From: Purshia tridentata
Lineage: Eukaryota > Streptophyta > Magnoliopsida > Rosales > Rosaceae
Direction of reading: 5' to 3'
Length of the DNA: 37,525 bases
Assembly: GCA_003254885.1 (NCBI GenBank)
Contig: QANT01002097.1
Coordinates: 1-37,525, forward strand
Below, piece by piece: positions 1-13,377 of the stretch. Made by a program: the position numbers and the translations under genes. Numbering within the stretch: position 1 is the first letter of the stretch; each line of letters opens with the position of its first letter. The notes beneath the pieces are model-generated. The model was not told where the DNA came from and made no database searches. It saw nothing but the letters and a program-made list of their open reading frames with translations.

Positions 1-581
1 TTATTTATTTTTAAAATACTTTAATTAAATAATTTATTGTTTTGTCAAACAAAAAATTAATATTTAATTATTAAAACGAAAAGATAATATAATTTAAGTT
101 TCAAATTCTTGAAAACTTTAAAAAATTATGAAATCGGTCTATTTAAAGTATAGTAAAATTACAACTTAAGCATGGATGGGCCGCAAACCATGTCGAAATT
201 AAATCTTAATTATTTGGGCCAACAGGAAAAACAACACGGGATTATAAAAGCCGAACACGGTATGAAATAGAAATGGGCCACATGGACCGGGCTGGCACAG
301 CCCAACCGCTTGACACATCTACCGCGTTAAAAACTGCAACTACCGTTTTGCAGTGTTGGTCGCTAGTCCGTGGACCCGTAGTTGATTAGCGGTTAGTCCC
401 TTCCCGCTCGGTCGCGGGACCATGGAGTGAACCCGATTCGTCTACGACAAACCCCCCAATGTGATAACTATGGTTGACTCGATTTAATTTCCTTGCTGGC
501 TAAGGAAAAAACTTCACATTTTAGTCCATTTCCAGCTGTCTTCTTCCTCTGTACTCACTACTCGCACAACTACATTCAAAC
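1..581. other. AT-rich 5' intergenic DNA and SSUH2-like promoter region
   Basis: Positions 1-170 are very AT-rich with no supportable gene. From about 170 the composition becomes more balanced and TGGGCC-type motifs appear, so the right half is probably the promoter and leader of the SSUH2-like gene that starts at 582. The first 160 bases show only simple A/T runs. Confidence 0.6.
177..304. promoter_or_regulatory. Cluster of site II (TGGGCY) motifs
   Basis: TGGGCC occurs at 177-182, 215-220 and 274-279, and the reverse form AGCCCA at 299-304. Such TGGGCY 'site II' elements are known binding sites of TCP factors in plant housekeeping promoters. Four within 130 bases, about 280-400 bases before the first ATG, is a plausible proximal promoter for the SSUH2-like gene. 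Function is inferred from motif and position only. Confidence 0.45.
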
Positions 582-3406
582 ATGGAGGATCCTCTGCTTT
601 CAGGTACGTTCCATAACCCACATTCCAAGCTCTTTAATTTCTTCACGCTTTTGTGTTTGTATTTTATTTTTTTATGGGTTTTGGTTTTTGTCACCATTCA
701 TTGAAGAACAAAGAAGTGAATTGGAAGAGAAAGACAGTGAGAAGTGGAGCTCGTACCAGTACGTGGGAAGAGCTGGCTCTGTGATCCCGACGGCTTCGTT
801 GGCCGAAACTGATGTCAGCGTCGAAGAGATACGTTCTGCGGCTGCTTATTCTGATCACTACCCACCTTCCATCCATGGCGGTTTGGTTGGTTCGCCAGAG
901 CCTGATCCTAACGGTGCGCCAATTTGTGTGTATATATTTTACAATTATGCTATTTCCGGTATGGGTTTTCAGTTTTGAGTCATGGGTAGCAATCATTTTT
1001 GAGTTTTAGGTGAGTGTAAAGAAACCAACTTCAAATTTTCTAATCTTTACATGTTCAGTCGTTTTTTTTTTTGGAGACAACGAAAGCCTCCACTAAACTG
1101 ATTCCTCTAGAACAAATTGGCTAAGTTGATGCCCTAAAATGTTGAATTGAGCCCTTTCCTTCCTTTTTGCTTTGGTTCGCTGATGGGTTACTTTTAAACT
1201 AATGAATCGCAAAAAGAGGATTAAAGTAATGGGTTACTTTTAAAACAATGAATCCTTGCTGGATGCCTTTATTTTCTCATCAGATGCATTGTGATTGATA
1301 CAAAATTGTGAGTCCTTTGTTGCAGAGCAAGCTGTCGTTTATCAAGGTGGATATGGAGGAGGGTTTGGTGGCACCACAAATGAACTCCATAGGTATGTTT
1401 GATGGAGTGCACATAGTCTGTGAGAATTCGTTGTGGTATCTTTCTCAAATTCAACATTGTAGTGTCAAGATAGCAACTTCATTGTGTTTATCATTTTTTG
1501 ACAAACTAAAAGGTTTATATAGGCAAATACTGGATGAAGTAGAGATACGAGAGTTGCTCATTGATCATGTTGGCCATAGATGCTGTTGGGGAAGTCGTCC
1601 TGCTCGGACCTGGAAAATCCAAAAAGTGGAAGATTGCAATGTTTATGTGGGAACACTAGATACTTTCATTGAGGAAAGGGAAACCATAAGAGAAACAGAG
1701 CCATACCCTGGTGGCACTATTGATGGAAAGGATAAGGGACCAGAACTTGGAATCTGGGAATTGGATTTAAAGTCTCAGTTTCCTGTTTTATTTACACCTC
1801 ATAAAGAATCACGGGCAATAATTCCTCATTCTGAGTCCATTGAAAAATGCTCAGGTAAGGATTCTGGAACTATGGAGTTTGCAAGGTTAATGAGGTTGAA
1901 CTTTTTACTTAATAGTTATTTCAATTTGTATTCATATAATCATCTGAGATATTCTTTTGTAAGTACATTGTTATGTTCTATTTCTGGTGTGATAATTTAT
2001 GAAATATCATGATATCATGTAGACAGTGAAACGTTCCCATAACTTTAGTGATGGAATCTGTTATCTTGGTGATCTAACAAAATGTTTAAAAAGCTTTGCA
2101 GGTTGTGAAGGACGAGGAGATAATGTGTGTCCTGTATGCAACGCAAATAAAGAACCTGGATTCTACAAAGAAAATCAGATGACTCAGTGCTCTGCTTGTT
2201 ATGGAAGGGGTTTAATTGCTCATAGAGATGGATCTGACTCAATGTGAGATGCTTATGTTTACCTCATCTAGTTATAACTAAAATCTTGCTCTAATCTGGT
2301 TTCAAGCTATACTATGAAGATCATAATCTAGCCTTTTAAAGTTTGTTCGTTATGCAATATTGACTGATTAGGCTTTTCTTGCATGTAAAATGTAAATACT
2401 GGAATCAAAACAGATTGTGATTGTTGAAACAAGGATACCAATTAATAAAAATTTTCTTTCACTGGTTTGGACATTTGTCTGTGCAGATGTGTGAGTTGCG
2501 ATGGTAAGGGAAAGATTCCTTGTGCAACTTGTGGATCTCGTGGTCTAATTAAATGTTTGGCATGCCAAGGGAGTGGTTCTCTTTTGACACGCAATGTTGC
2601 CCTTGTTAGATGGTATGTATGTTAGCTTGTGTCTGTGATAATATATTTCCATATGATGTGACTATTAAGCCAGATTACCACTTTTCATTTTTTAAGAGAG
2701 TATCACTGCTTGTATAATTTCAGAAATTTCTCTGTCATGTCTTTCAAAATGGTTTCTGGTTGGGAGATTTTGTAAAATGTATGAATACTTCACTGTATAT
2801 GTGTATATATAAACTTCACTAACACACACAAACACATATTTTTTAGAATGCCGGGGGCTTTTGTTCTTTGTCCAAGGTTTCCAGATTGGCATGAAAAGTA
2901 TCTAAGCTCTCACATTTGTGCTGCACCTTTCAAGTTTTAATTTTATCCATCATCTGCTTATGTAACATTATCCTGCCTTAAAATGTATTATGAAGAAGTA
3001 AACCCATAAATTCTATCACAGGAAGACACTTTCAACCAGAAAGGTAAGTGCAACAAGCGGAGCAGCATCTGTTCCAGATGAGGTTTTCCACAGAGCCCAA
3101 GGGGTCCAGTTGTGCAACACCCAGGCATATCAGTGCACTCCCGCCTTTTTTGCCGACTCTTTCTTTCTTAATAAGTTCTCTTCCGAAGTTATTGCAGACA
3201 GAGCTCCTGTCCCTCTCACTGCGAGGGTGATATGTGAGAGGCATACCATCTCTGTTGTGCCGGTGACACGTGTCACAATGGCTCATCGAGCTCGATTCTT
3301 CAGTTTCTATATCATTGGGTTTAGCAGGGAGGTGTATTTAAAGGACTACTATCCCTCTAGGTTTTGCTGGGGGTTGTGCCCTTGCTTGGAGTGGTTGAAG
3401 TTGTAA
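582..3406 (+). CDS. SSUH2-like protein with DnaJ-type Cys-rich zinc-finger repeats
   Basis: Seven exons join in frame: 582-603, 707-913, 1326-1392, 1523-1854, 2102-2243, 2487-2612 and 3022-3406, giving 426 residues. All introns have GT-AG ends. The middle of the protein (about 211-287) carries CxxC pairs in the style of the DnaJ central domain: CPVC 219-222, CSACYGRG from 239, CVSCDGKG from 258, CATCGSRG from 269 and CLACQGSG from 280. These should bind zinc. No J domain is present, which matches the SSUH2 family (annotated in plants as 'DnaJ-related' or 'SSUH2 homolog'), whose biochemical role in plants is not known to me. The C-terminal part after the finger (residues 299-426) is the conserved SSUH2 tail ending in the CWGLCPCLEWLKL motif. 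A Gly-rich stretch lies near residue 85. The last exon holds a good-looking donor (GTAAGT, 3044) that is read through. AATAAA at 3492-3497 is a candidate poly(A) signal. Confidence 0.88.
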
Positions 3407-4238
3407 CGTGGCAGATTATCATCTTCAAGAGTCTGAAAACTATGATCTTTCATCCTACCATGTTTGTGAGTGATTTGCCCGTTTCAGTGAAAATAAAATA
3501 TTATAGAGTTTATTATGTTTTGCATCATGAGAGTGGGATTTTCAAAAGCACATATGAATAATATTTATGTTTGATAATGGTCTTCACTGAAGAGTGTGTT
3601 GTAGAGTTTGTTACCTTGGATTGTCCCAGACGTTTTGTCAAGGTCTTGAATCCTTTGAAAATTGAAGTTGGCCAAACTCCTTTTTTAAGTTTATTTATGT
3701 TTGCCAATATCAAATCAATCACCAATGGTACTTTAACTAAACTCTTTATGTGGAGTTTGTTGTTCTTGCAATGTTTAAATCAGTGGGAAGTCGTTAAACT
3801 GTTATATGGAGGGCTCCATGCAGTTTACTAACAGCTCACACGGCATTCAATCAGTTGCTTCAAACTGCAGCAAGTCCAGCTGAAGATATCTGCAGCAAAT
3901 TATATTGCTTTGTTGAGAAGCTCATAGCAAATTTATGGTTTTCAATATAATATTCCATCTGTATCTTTAATATTATTTAAGATTTGATACCAAAACAAGA
4001 AGTAAATACTCAGATCAGATTTGAGTAGATACGACGTTCCTCAAATTACCTAGCAAATTAAATACCAAACATGGCTTAAACTCAAAAGTCAAGGGAAAAT
4101 TTTATATCATAAGTCAAAACATTTTTCATGTATTAATTCTAAGACCATTTATTACGAGAAAAGCGTTGTATACACTTGTTAATTGTAAGCTCTTAATTAG
4201 AAAAAGAAAAGGGAAAGAAATGAAAGGAAAGGGTTGGT
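3407..4238. other. 3' flank of the SSUH2-like gene, no further gene seen
   Basis: The first few hundred bases are probably 3' UTR (AATAAA at 3492). The remainder is AT-rich with open frames of no more than about 86 codons that lack recognisable domains. The last 72 bases (from 4167) are the left flank of the solo LTR and are repeated at 5291. Confidence 0.5.
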
Positions 4239-5268
4239 GTGACTGTTCGGGCATAACACCCCCATTCGAGTCAACAGTCAACATGCTGAACACGTGGGAC
4301 CTCGGATTCGACTTCCGTCCCACGACCCATGATCAACGGGCCATCGATACAACCACGTCAGCTCGGATTTTACCGTCGGATCCGATCCGAACCAATCATT
4401 TCAACTTACAGTCAGAAGAAGGTCTGCAAAATTCGTCAGTAGTTCGGATCGGATTCTGAGCTCGGATCGGATTATGGCTAACTGTCTTACCTCATCAAAT
4501 GGCCTGTTCGGTAGCTCTTCCATCCCATTGTTCGGATCGGATTCAGTTGCCCTCCGATCCGAACACTTCCTGGATGTACTAAATTTCCTCGCAGATGTGT
4601 CACCACTGGGAGCCCCATTCGGATTGGAATGATCAACCTCCATTCATCCAATTCCGAGCCGAACGCAAACTCAAATCGTAGTTGTTGCGCCTGACACTCC
4701 GAAGGTAACTCTATGCTTTGCATTTATGGCCTACCTGCTCTGCCTTGCTTTCCATTTAATGCATGCAACTTGCAGACATCCCTCTTGCATTAAATGAAAG
4801 AACATGTCAGTAACCCAGTCTACCCTGCAAGCTTAGCCCTCACAGACCTATGTTTAGCCATGATCATACCTACTAAACCAGCAAAAATATCCCAATCCCT
4901 TTGCCTATAAGTAAGAGCATAACCACAAGGCAAAGGGACACAAAAATCTGAGAAAAAACTAGCCCAAGCTCTGGCAACATTTACCTAGAAATCTTACCTC
5001 TTTTCCTTCATCTTCTTCCCAAGCCTTTGCTGTGTTCTTTAGCACTTCTTGCATCTTCCTTCTTGCATTCTTCTGACTTTGCCATCGGAGTATCTCCGGC
5101 CGGTACCACACCGGTGCTTTTTTCCGTTCAGTGTGCAGGGAGAGACCAAGATAGCAACCAGTTGGCACGCTCGGATCATCCACTCGCTCGCTCAACTCGC
5201 CACGTCATCAACCATCCGCATTTAAGTTGTGTGCAAAAGTTCGAGCAGATTTTTGCATCAACAGTGAC
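4239..5268. mobile_element. Solo LTR of an LTR retrotransposon with 5-bp target duplication GTGAC
   Basis: A 1,020-base segment (4244-5263) begins TGTTCGGG and ends GCATCAACA, so it has the TG...CA ends of an LTR with a TGTT/AACA inverted terminus. It is bounded on both sides by GTGAC (4239-4243 and 5264-5268), the 5-bp target-site duplication made by integrase. There is no internal coding region, primer-binding site or polypurine tract, so this is a single LTR left by recombination. The AACA end matches what I recall of Ty3/Gypsy LTRs that run straight into a TTTGGCGCCG-type primer-binding site, so a Gypsy origin is inferred. A TATA-like CCTATAAGTA at about 4904-4913 could be the old LTR promoter. 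Composition (GC-rich, CGGATCGGAT-type repeats) differs from the flanks. Confidence 0.88.
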
Positions 5269-5289
5269 ATTGTGAATGCAATGCTTGAG

Positions 5290-5290
5290 N
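5290..5290. other. Ambiguous base marking an assembly join
   Basis: This single N lies exactly between the end of the filled-allele flank and the start of the repeated left flank. It is best read as a closed gap or scaffold join, not a real base. Confidence 0.85.
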
Positions 5291-6862
5291 TGTATACACT
5301 TGTTAATTGTAAGCTCTTAATTAAAAAAAGAAAAGGGAAAGAAATGAAAGGAAAGGGTTGGTGTGACATTGTGAATGCAATGCTTGAGGAGGGAATGAGG
5401 GATAGGGAATGCACTGGCTTTTGTCAAAATATGAAATGCTTTTCTTTTTGGTACTTAAAAAAGTTGATATTGGAGTTGGGTTATGGACCATGAAACCATA
5501 GAATCCTCCACACTTCCAAGTCCAAACACCAATCCATGGCAGCTGTCAAAGCGTTGAAATGAAAAGCCACAAGTTTTGGCTTAGTGGAGGCCATCCTCCA
5601 AACTTAAAATTCAGAGATCCACACATTTCAATTAGTCCAACTTCAAACTTCATCGATTGGCCTCAGAGCCATAATTAGTGGAGTTGAGGTACCGCATGCC
5701 ATTCACCAAACACTTTCGTTTTGCGTGTGGACCCTCCCTGCATATCATTTAGTTGTCTTATGATTGGATATACAGAACAGAATCTTTTAATTATTTTTAA
5801 TTATTTGTGGGACGAAAATACTCAGCCCTGCATTGGGAGTGAGAATCAGAAGGGGCATGATTCAAGAATGTATGTTTTAACAATAATAATAATGTATCTA
5901 ATTGCAAACCCAAATACCCCATTCAAGCAATTTAAAGAAAACATTTTGGGTTTCTTAACTTGGACAACTCAAAGCAAATTAAATATGGTTAATTCATGTT
6001 TTCGTAGGAGAGCAAAGTAATGCATTCTATCACTATTCACTATAATGGAATTGGGTTAAATACATCCATTAGCAGAGTAAGAAAATATATTTTGGGAGAT
6101 AAAGACTAATTGCGAGGACTAAGACGACCCATATAGCATTGTTGGCCACCATAATTCTGAGGTCACGACCCACTCTTTTGGTAATTATAGCCAGGGCATG
6201 AAACATATCGTTAGTTGTGCACCCAGGTAAAGCAAAATGATCAAAATCCTTTATTATATGCATTTTAGGCATGATTACACCACAAGAATCTTACTATTAA
6301 TGCATTGTTAACTTCCACTCGAGTTCTCTGTTCGTTAGCATAGCAAAAACTGAAAACAATTATTAATATTCGTACATCCCGATCCCCCATAGAATAAAAA
6401 TAGTGTCCTCTACATTCTATTTTATTTTGTTCTAATTATTTTACTTTTATTTCTTATTATGGTTGAGTAAGTACCCAAAAAAAAAAATTGGTAAACAACA
6501 GATCGTGCAAGCTGCACACTCGTTCAGATGCCTAGATTTCTTTCCGCGTTGAACTTTCATTTAATAGGCACCGCACCGTGTGAGAAAAAAACTGCACCGG
6601 CATTTAGCGAATAGCGAGGCATGATGCCTCATGGTCTTGCACCACCCATCACCGTTCAAACCCCAGCTTCACCAACACAAAAGTAAGCAACGGCTGCAAT
6701 TGAAACCCCAACAGCAAATGTAATCATTGAATCTAAAGGCTAGGAAATGATTGGAGATCGTAGTCCAATCTAACGGCTATATTTTGCGTGTGCCGACGTG
6801 AGTGATACGGTAAGAGACGTAATGTGTTGTGTCGTATGCGAAGCGCGGCCCGTGAACAATGA

Positions 6863-6868
6863 CACGTG
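6863..6868. promoter_or_regulatory. G-box / ABRE-like CACGTG
   Basis: CACGTG sits in the context GACACGTGGC, the classical ABRE/G-box core bound by bZIP and bHLH factors. The nearest gene start is 2.5 kb away, so it may be incidental. Confidence 0.3.
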
Positions 6869-6895
6869 GCGGGTTGAATTTCTAAAAACGGAATG

Positions 6896-6926
6896 TGAGT
6901 CAGAGGCTCATGACAAATCTGACTCA
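6896..6926. repeat. Perfect 9-bp inverted repeat TGAGTCAGA / TCTGACTCA
   Basis: Arms at 6896-6904 and 6918-6926 are exact reverse complements with a 13-base spacer. Each arm contains TGAGTCA, the GCN4/AP-1-type bZIP core. This is either a paired bZIP site or a remnant of a foldback element. Confidence 0.55.
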
Positions 6927-7016
6927 ATGACAAAAGGACAGCGAAGCAATTTCGATAAAAAAACGAGGATCGAGGAACGTTCCAAAGTTATAAACAGTGA
7001 ACTTAATGGTACGAGA

Positions 7017-7046
7017 TTGCACGGCAAAAACTTTGCCTACGTGCAA
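7017..7046. repeat. Hairpin-forming inverted repeat (TTGCACGGCAAA ... TTTGC-CTA-CGTGCAA)
   Basis: The left arm 7017-7028 pairs with 7032-7046, apart from a 3-base bulge (CTA, 7037-7039) and a 3-base loop. It could be the tip of a foldback or MITE-like element. No protein product is supported. Confidence 0.5.
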
Positions 7047-8271
7047 TGTCCAAACTATCCTTCATTTGTTATATACCATTTTATCCAAACATATGATCTA
7101 ATTATACTCGCATTCAATTTGTTTTTTAGATAAACTAAAATATAATAATTCTGTTACCAAGAATGTTTATTCTACTGTAAAATATAGCAATATACCCTAT
7201 CAAAAACTATATTAGATATAAAAACTTTAAAACAAATTAAATGAAAGATTTTAAATTAGTTAGACAAAGAATGCTTCGAAAAGCGAAGAAAGTGTATGTA
7301 GATGTGAACATGGTCGTTGATTAAAATAAATTTAAAATTGAAATTTTCAAATTTAAAAATAAATGAATTGTATTACGTGATTTTGTTTTTTAATTTTAAA
7401 AAAGTGAAGATAATAATCGAACTTTTATAATAAATTTGAGAAATATATGCTATATATCATTAAAATGAAAATTATCAGGAATAATGTGATTTGAAAAGAT
7501 GAATAAACATAAGAAGTTATAGTGATGTTGAAGAAAAAAAGAAGATCACGATAAGTTATGAATTCAATCCTTTCCTAATGTGTAATATATAGATAGATAC
7601 TAGTTACAAGTAGCATGGAATAAAAGGTAAGCAAGTTAAAAAATGGAAAATAACAAGTGAACAACCCTACAAATATAAATTTAACACCTGACCTAAAAAA
7701 GTGAATAACTTGTATGAACAAAAGTAACCTGAAGACTAATCTAGACAAGGTCGCAACAAAATTTCATGCCCAAGACAAGGAGACTTCAAATTTGGCAAAA
7801 GGGTCATTTATTGTGATGTATGGTTAATGTGCATTATAAGCAATCAGAACTAATTAAAAGGCAAAGTTTTAAGATTATAAACCATCCTGAAATACATGTC
7901 CAATATTATAAATTTTCAAGGTGTACACGCACAAGGCATAGAAATATGTATCTATAGGCTTCCACTTTTAATTACTATCCATCAACTATTAATTACTTAA
8001 AAATGCCAATAACCATTTCCAATAGATTAAGATCTCTCTCATGAACAACAATGCTGTCGTGGTAAAGACTAGACCAGCAGCAATTGATAGTTAAACTAGA
8101 AAGATGTAGCTTTCTTAGGCCTAAAGTCATGACCAAATTAACCTTCTTCGACACACATGGACGTATCACATGGAAAAATGCGCAAACATAGGGAATGCTC
8201 ATGTATTTAATTTAAGTTTCCCTATGAACTATTGAGTTTGTTTTGTTTTAGGATATGAATTATTGAGTTAT

Positions 8272-8474
8272 GAGTAGAGACACCCTCAAGTTAGGAGTCT
8301 TTTTAATTATTGATCCCAATGAAACACTACTTTATGTTCGAATTATGTAAACAATAAGAATTCAAGGGTTAGGAGTAGAGACACCCTCAAGTTAGGAGTC
8401 TATTTAATTATTGATCCTAATGAGACATGATTTCATGTTCAAATTATGTAAACAATAAGCTAGAATTTAAGGGT
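8272..8474. repeat. Two-copy direct tandem duplication, period 101 bp
   Basis: The unit starting GAGTAGAGACACCCTCAAG at 8272 recurs at 8373 with scattered substitutions and a slightly diverged end. Both copies run through ATTATGTAAACAATAAG. This is an older local duplication in non-coding DNA. Confidence 0.75.
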
Positions 8475-9116
8475 AAGCATTGATATTTTCGGTTATAAGC
8501 ATTATTATGAACAAAGAAAAATGCTAAGATATTCAAGATAAAAGTCCAACGATGAATGGTATAAAATACTTTGAGAATGAAAATAAATGACATAAGTCTT
8601 GTAACTTGGGAAAAAATCTCAATTATTTTTTCTCGATAAGGCTTAACACTAAAAAACAAACTAACGCAAACAATCTGCGTTATAGCTCAATCTTTGCACA
8701 GTTGCACCTTCATAACCTTTGCTATTTCTACTTACCAAAAAAGTAAAGATAAAAATAGAGTTATATATATTTTAAAAATATTATTGTGCGGGTTAAATTT
8801 GTACGTATATGTATGTCTCTTAAATATTGTTAATTTTTAAATAACTAAAATAAAAATTAGGAGTAAATGTATTTTGAAATATTGTTAGTTGGATATAATT
8901 AAGGAAAAAAAACCGCGTGGGTGGATTAATAAGCAGTTTGGGAACCCAATTTACTTAAAAACATTAACTATAGTCTATAACAGAAAAACCGACCCTCATT
9001 GAGCTTCGGGGTGGGCATGGGCAACATGGTCATTTGGCGCGTTTCGTCCTTGTAAGCTTTTTTATCAACGATAAAAAGCGGTCTCTCAGACATAAAAACA
9101 AGCGCAGATCCACCAT

Positions 9117-9150
9117 TAGAGAGAGGAGGAGAGAGAAGGAGAGAGAGAGT
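9117..9150. repeat. GA-rich simple repeat in the O-FucT 5' region
   Basis: The run is made mostly of GAGAGA units about 250 bases upstream of the ATG at 9397. GA/CT repeats are common in plant 5' leaders and core promoters. No further role is claimed. Confidence 0.6.
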
Positions 9151-9396
9151 GGAAATGAATAACACCCACTTTATAAATACCTGAAAATCAGAAAATAATA
9201 GACGCCTCGCCTCTGCTAGGCCTAAGAATACGGACCCTTTTTTCTCTGGGAACCATTTCACGAACAAAAGCGACGGTTCCCACCCTCCCTCCTTTGTTTC
9301 TCTCTCCCTTCGCAACACCCACTATTTTTCTTCTTGGGTACATTTTTATTTATTTATTTATTTTAATATTGAGAGCGTTGTTAGTGCCGGTCGGCA

Positions 9397-12365
<2,969 letters not shown>

Positions 12366-13114
12366 GGTGGTAGTGAGGACATGTAGCTTATACTGTGACA
12401 TACACAATACAATTGCTTAAATGGCAGCTGATATTGATATGGGGTTTTTGATTAAGTGCTTTTTCACCCAGTCAGAAACTGTAACTTGCTTACAGGGTCG
12501 AGAAGTTTTAAGGTCTCCCTTGTGATGTGCAATGCAAGCTTCAAGTTTCGGTTATGTTGCACCTACAGACGAGGGACTTCGCAGGTGATTGAAGAGAACA
12601 GAGATGCCCGAGGGCACGTATAGTTGTAGGATGAATCTGTCAGTTTCATTAGGAGTTAGAGCAATTCATTTATTCATTATTCTTTCTTTGGCTTGGTCTC
12701 AAAATTGTGAAAAATGAGCTTAATTATGAATCTGAATGTAATTCTTATACAACTTATAATTGAAAACAAGTTTCATACATTCCCAGCAGATGCCCTTTTA
12801 TCCAGATGGTTGGCTAGTAGTCCAAGTATTTTTCAAGGGGACCACCAGTCTTATTTGGTCAGTTATCAAAGCTAATACTATACAAAAAATTAAAAATATC
12901 TCAGGAACGGAAGGTTCAAAAATTTGGTCATAAGCTGAATGCACCACTTAATAGCAAATCCTTGTGACCCTAATTGTATTAAATTCAAGAGGAGCGCAAA
13001 TAAATAGCTTCATCTAGGCAAAAGTATCTGGAAAAACTGGCCCTGTTTCAATAAAGTAGTTTACAAACCATATCCTCGCCTACAAAATGCACAACACATC
13101 AATGGCCTGCCTAA
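12366..13114. other. Convergent 3' ends of the O-FucT family gene and FLN1
   Basis: This stretch between two convergent genes is AT-rich, without a supportable coding frame. It is expected to hold the 3' UTR of the O-FucT gene and part of the FLN1 3' region. Confidence 0.5.
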
Positions 13115-13365
13115 GAGTGATGTGAACTGAAATGCTACAATGTTGAACAGACAAAATTTTAAACATTTAAGACATCAAACAACGAACAATTTCTGAACAA
13201 CATTACTATATTCGAGGGAGAGTGATGTGAACTGAAATGCTACAATGTTGAACAATGTAAACTTGACAGAATCCTTCTTCTCAAAAAATTTTAACAGACA
13301 AAATTTTCAACATTTAAGACATCAAACAATGAACAATTTCTGAACAACATTACTATATTCGAGGG
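13115..13365. repeat. Tandem duplication in the FLN1 3' UTR, second copy carrying about 42 extra bases
   Basis: A unit starting GAGTGATGTGAACTGAAATG at 13115 recurs at 13220, the units abutting directly. The second copy (13220-13365) has about 42 additional bases between GTTGAACA and GACAAAATTTT, with short AACA homology at the edges. Apart from that the copies are nearly identical, so the duplication is recent. It ends 12 bases beyond the FLN1 stop codon and therefore should be transcribed as FLN1 3' UTR. Confidence 0.8.
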
Positions 13366-13377
13366 ATTGGCTCTTCA

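Larger units (their letters stand above)
4167..5388. repeat. Flank-LTR-flank followed by duplicated empty insertion site (likely both haplotypes)
   Basis: Bases 4167-4243 recur at 5291-5367 with a single G/A difference (4200 region against 5324 region). The 21 bases after the LTR target duplication (5269-5289) recur at 5368-5388. In the second copy the two flanks are joined directly at one GTGAC, which is exactly the pre-insertion site. The two versions are separated by the only N in the window (5290). The simplest reading is that the assembler placed the LTR-containing and LTR-free alleles of one locus side by side. Confidence 0.85.
5389..9396. other. 4-kb AT-rich intergenic region without a supportable gene
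   Basis: Open frames here are short (up to about 111 codons at 6798-7133), without a recognisable domain or plausible splice partners. Visible structure is limited to a G-box (6863-6868), inverted repeats at 6896-6926, 7017-7046 and 9056-9079, a direct tandem duplication at 8272-8474, and a GA-rich microsatellite at about 9117-9150. The final few hundred bases should contain the promoter and 5' leader of the O-fucosyltransferase family gene. Confidence 0.6.

Noticed and set aside
4401..4723. Minus-strand frames of about 80 codons
   Set aside because: They lie inside the solo LTR and reflect its composition; LTRs of this kind do not encode proteins.
5290..5388. True genomic tandem duplication of the LTR flank
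   Set aside because: Possible, but the second copy is a perfect empty site and an N sits at the junction, so an allelic assembly artefact is simpler.
6616..6630. Palindrome GAGGCAT-G-ATGCCTC
   Set aside because: A single 15-base palindrome with no context; expected occasionally by chance.
6798..7133. 111-codon open frame on the plus strand
   Set aside because: No recognisable domain, and the region is full of inverted repeats and regulatory-looking motifs; composition does not look coding.
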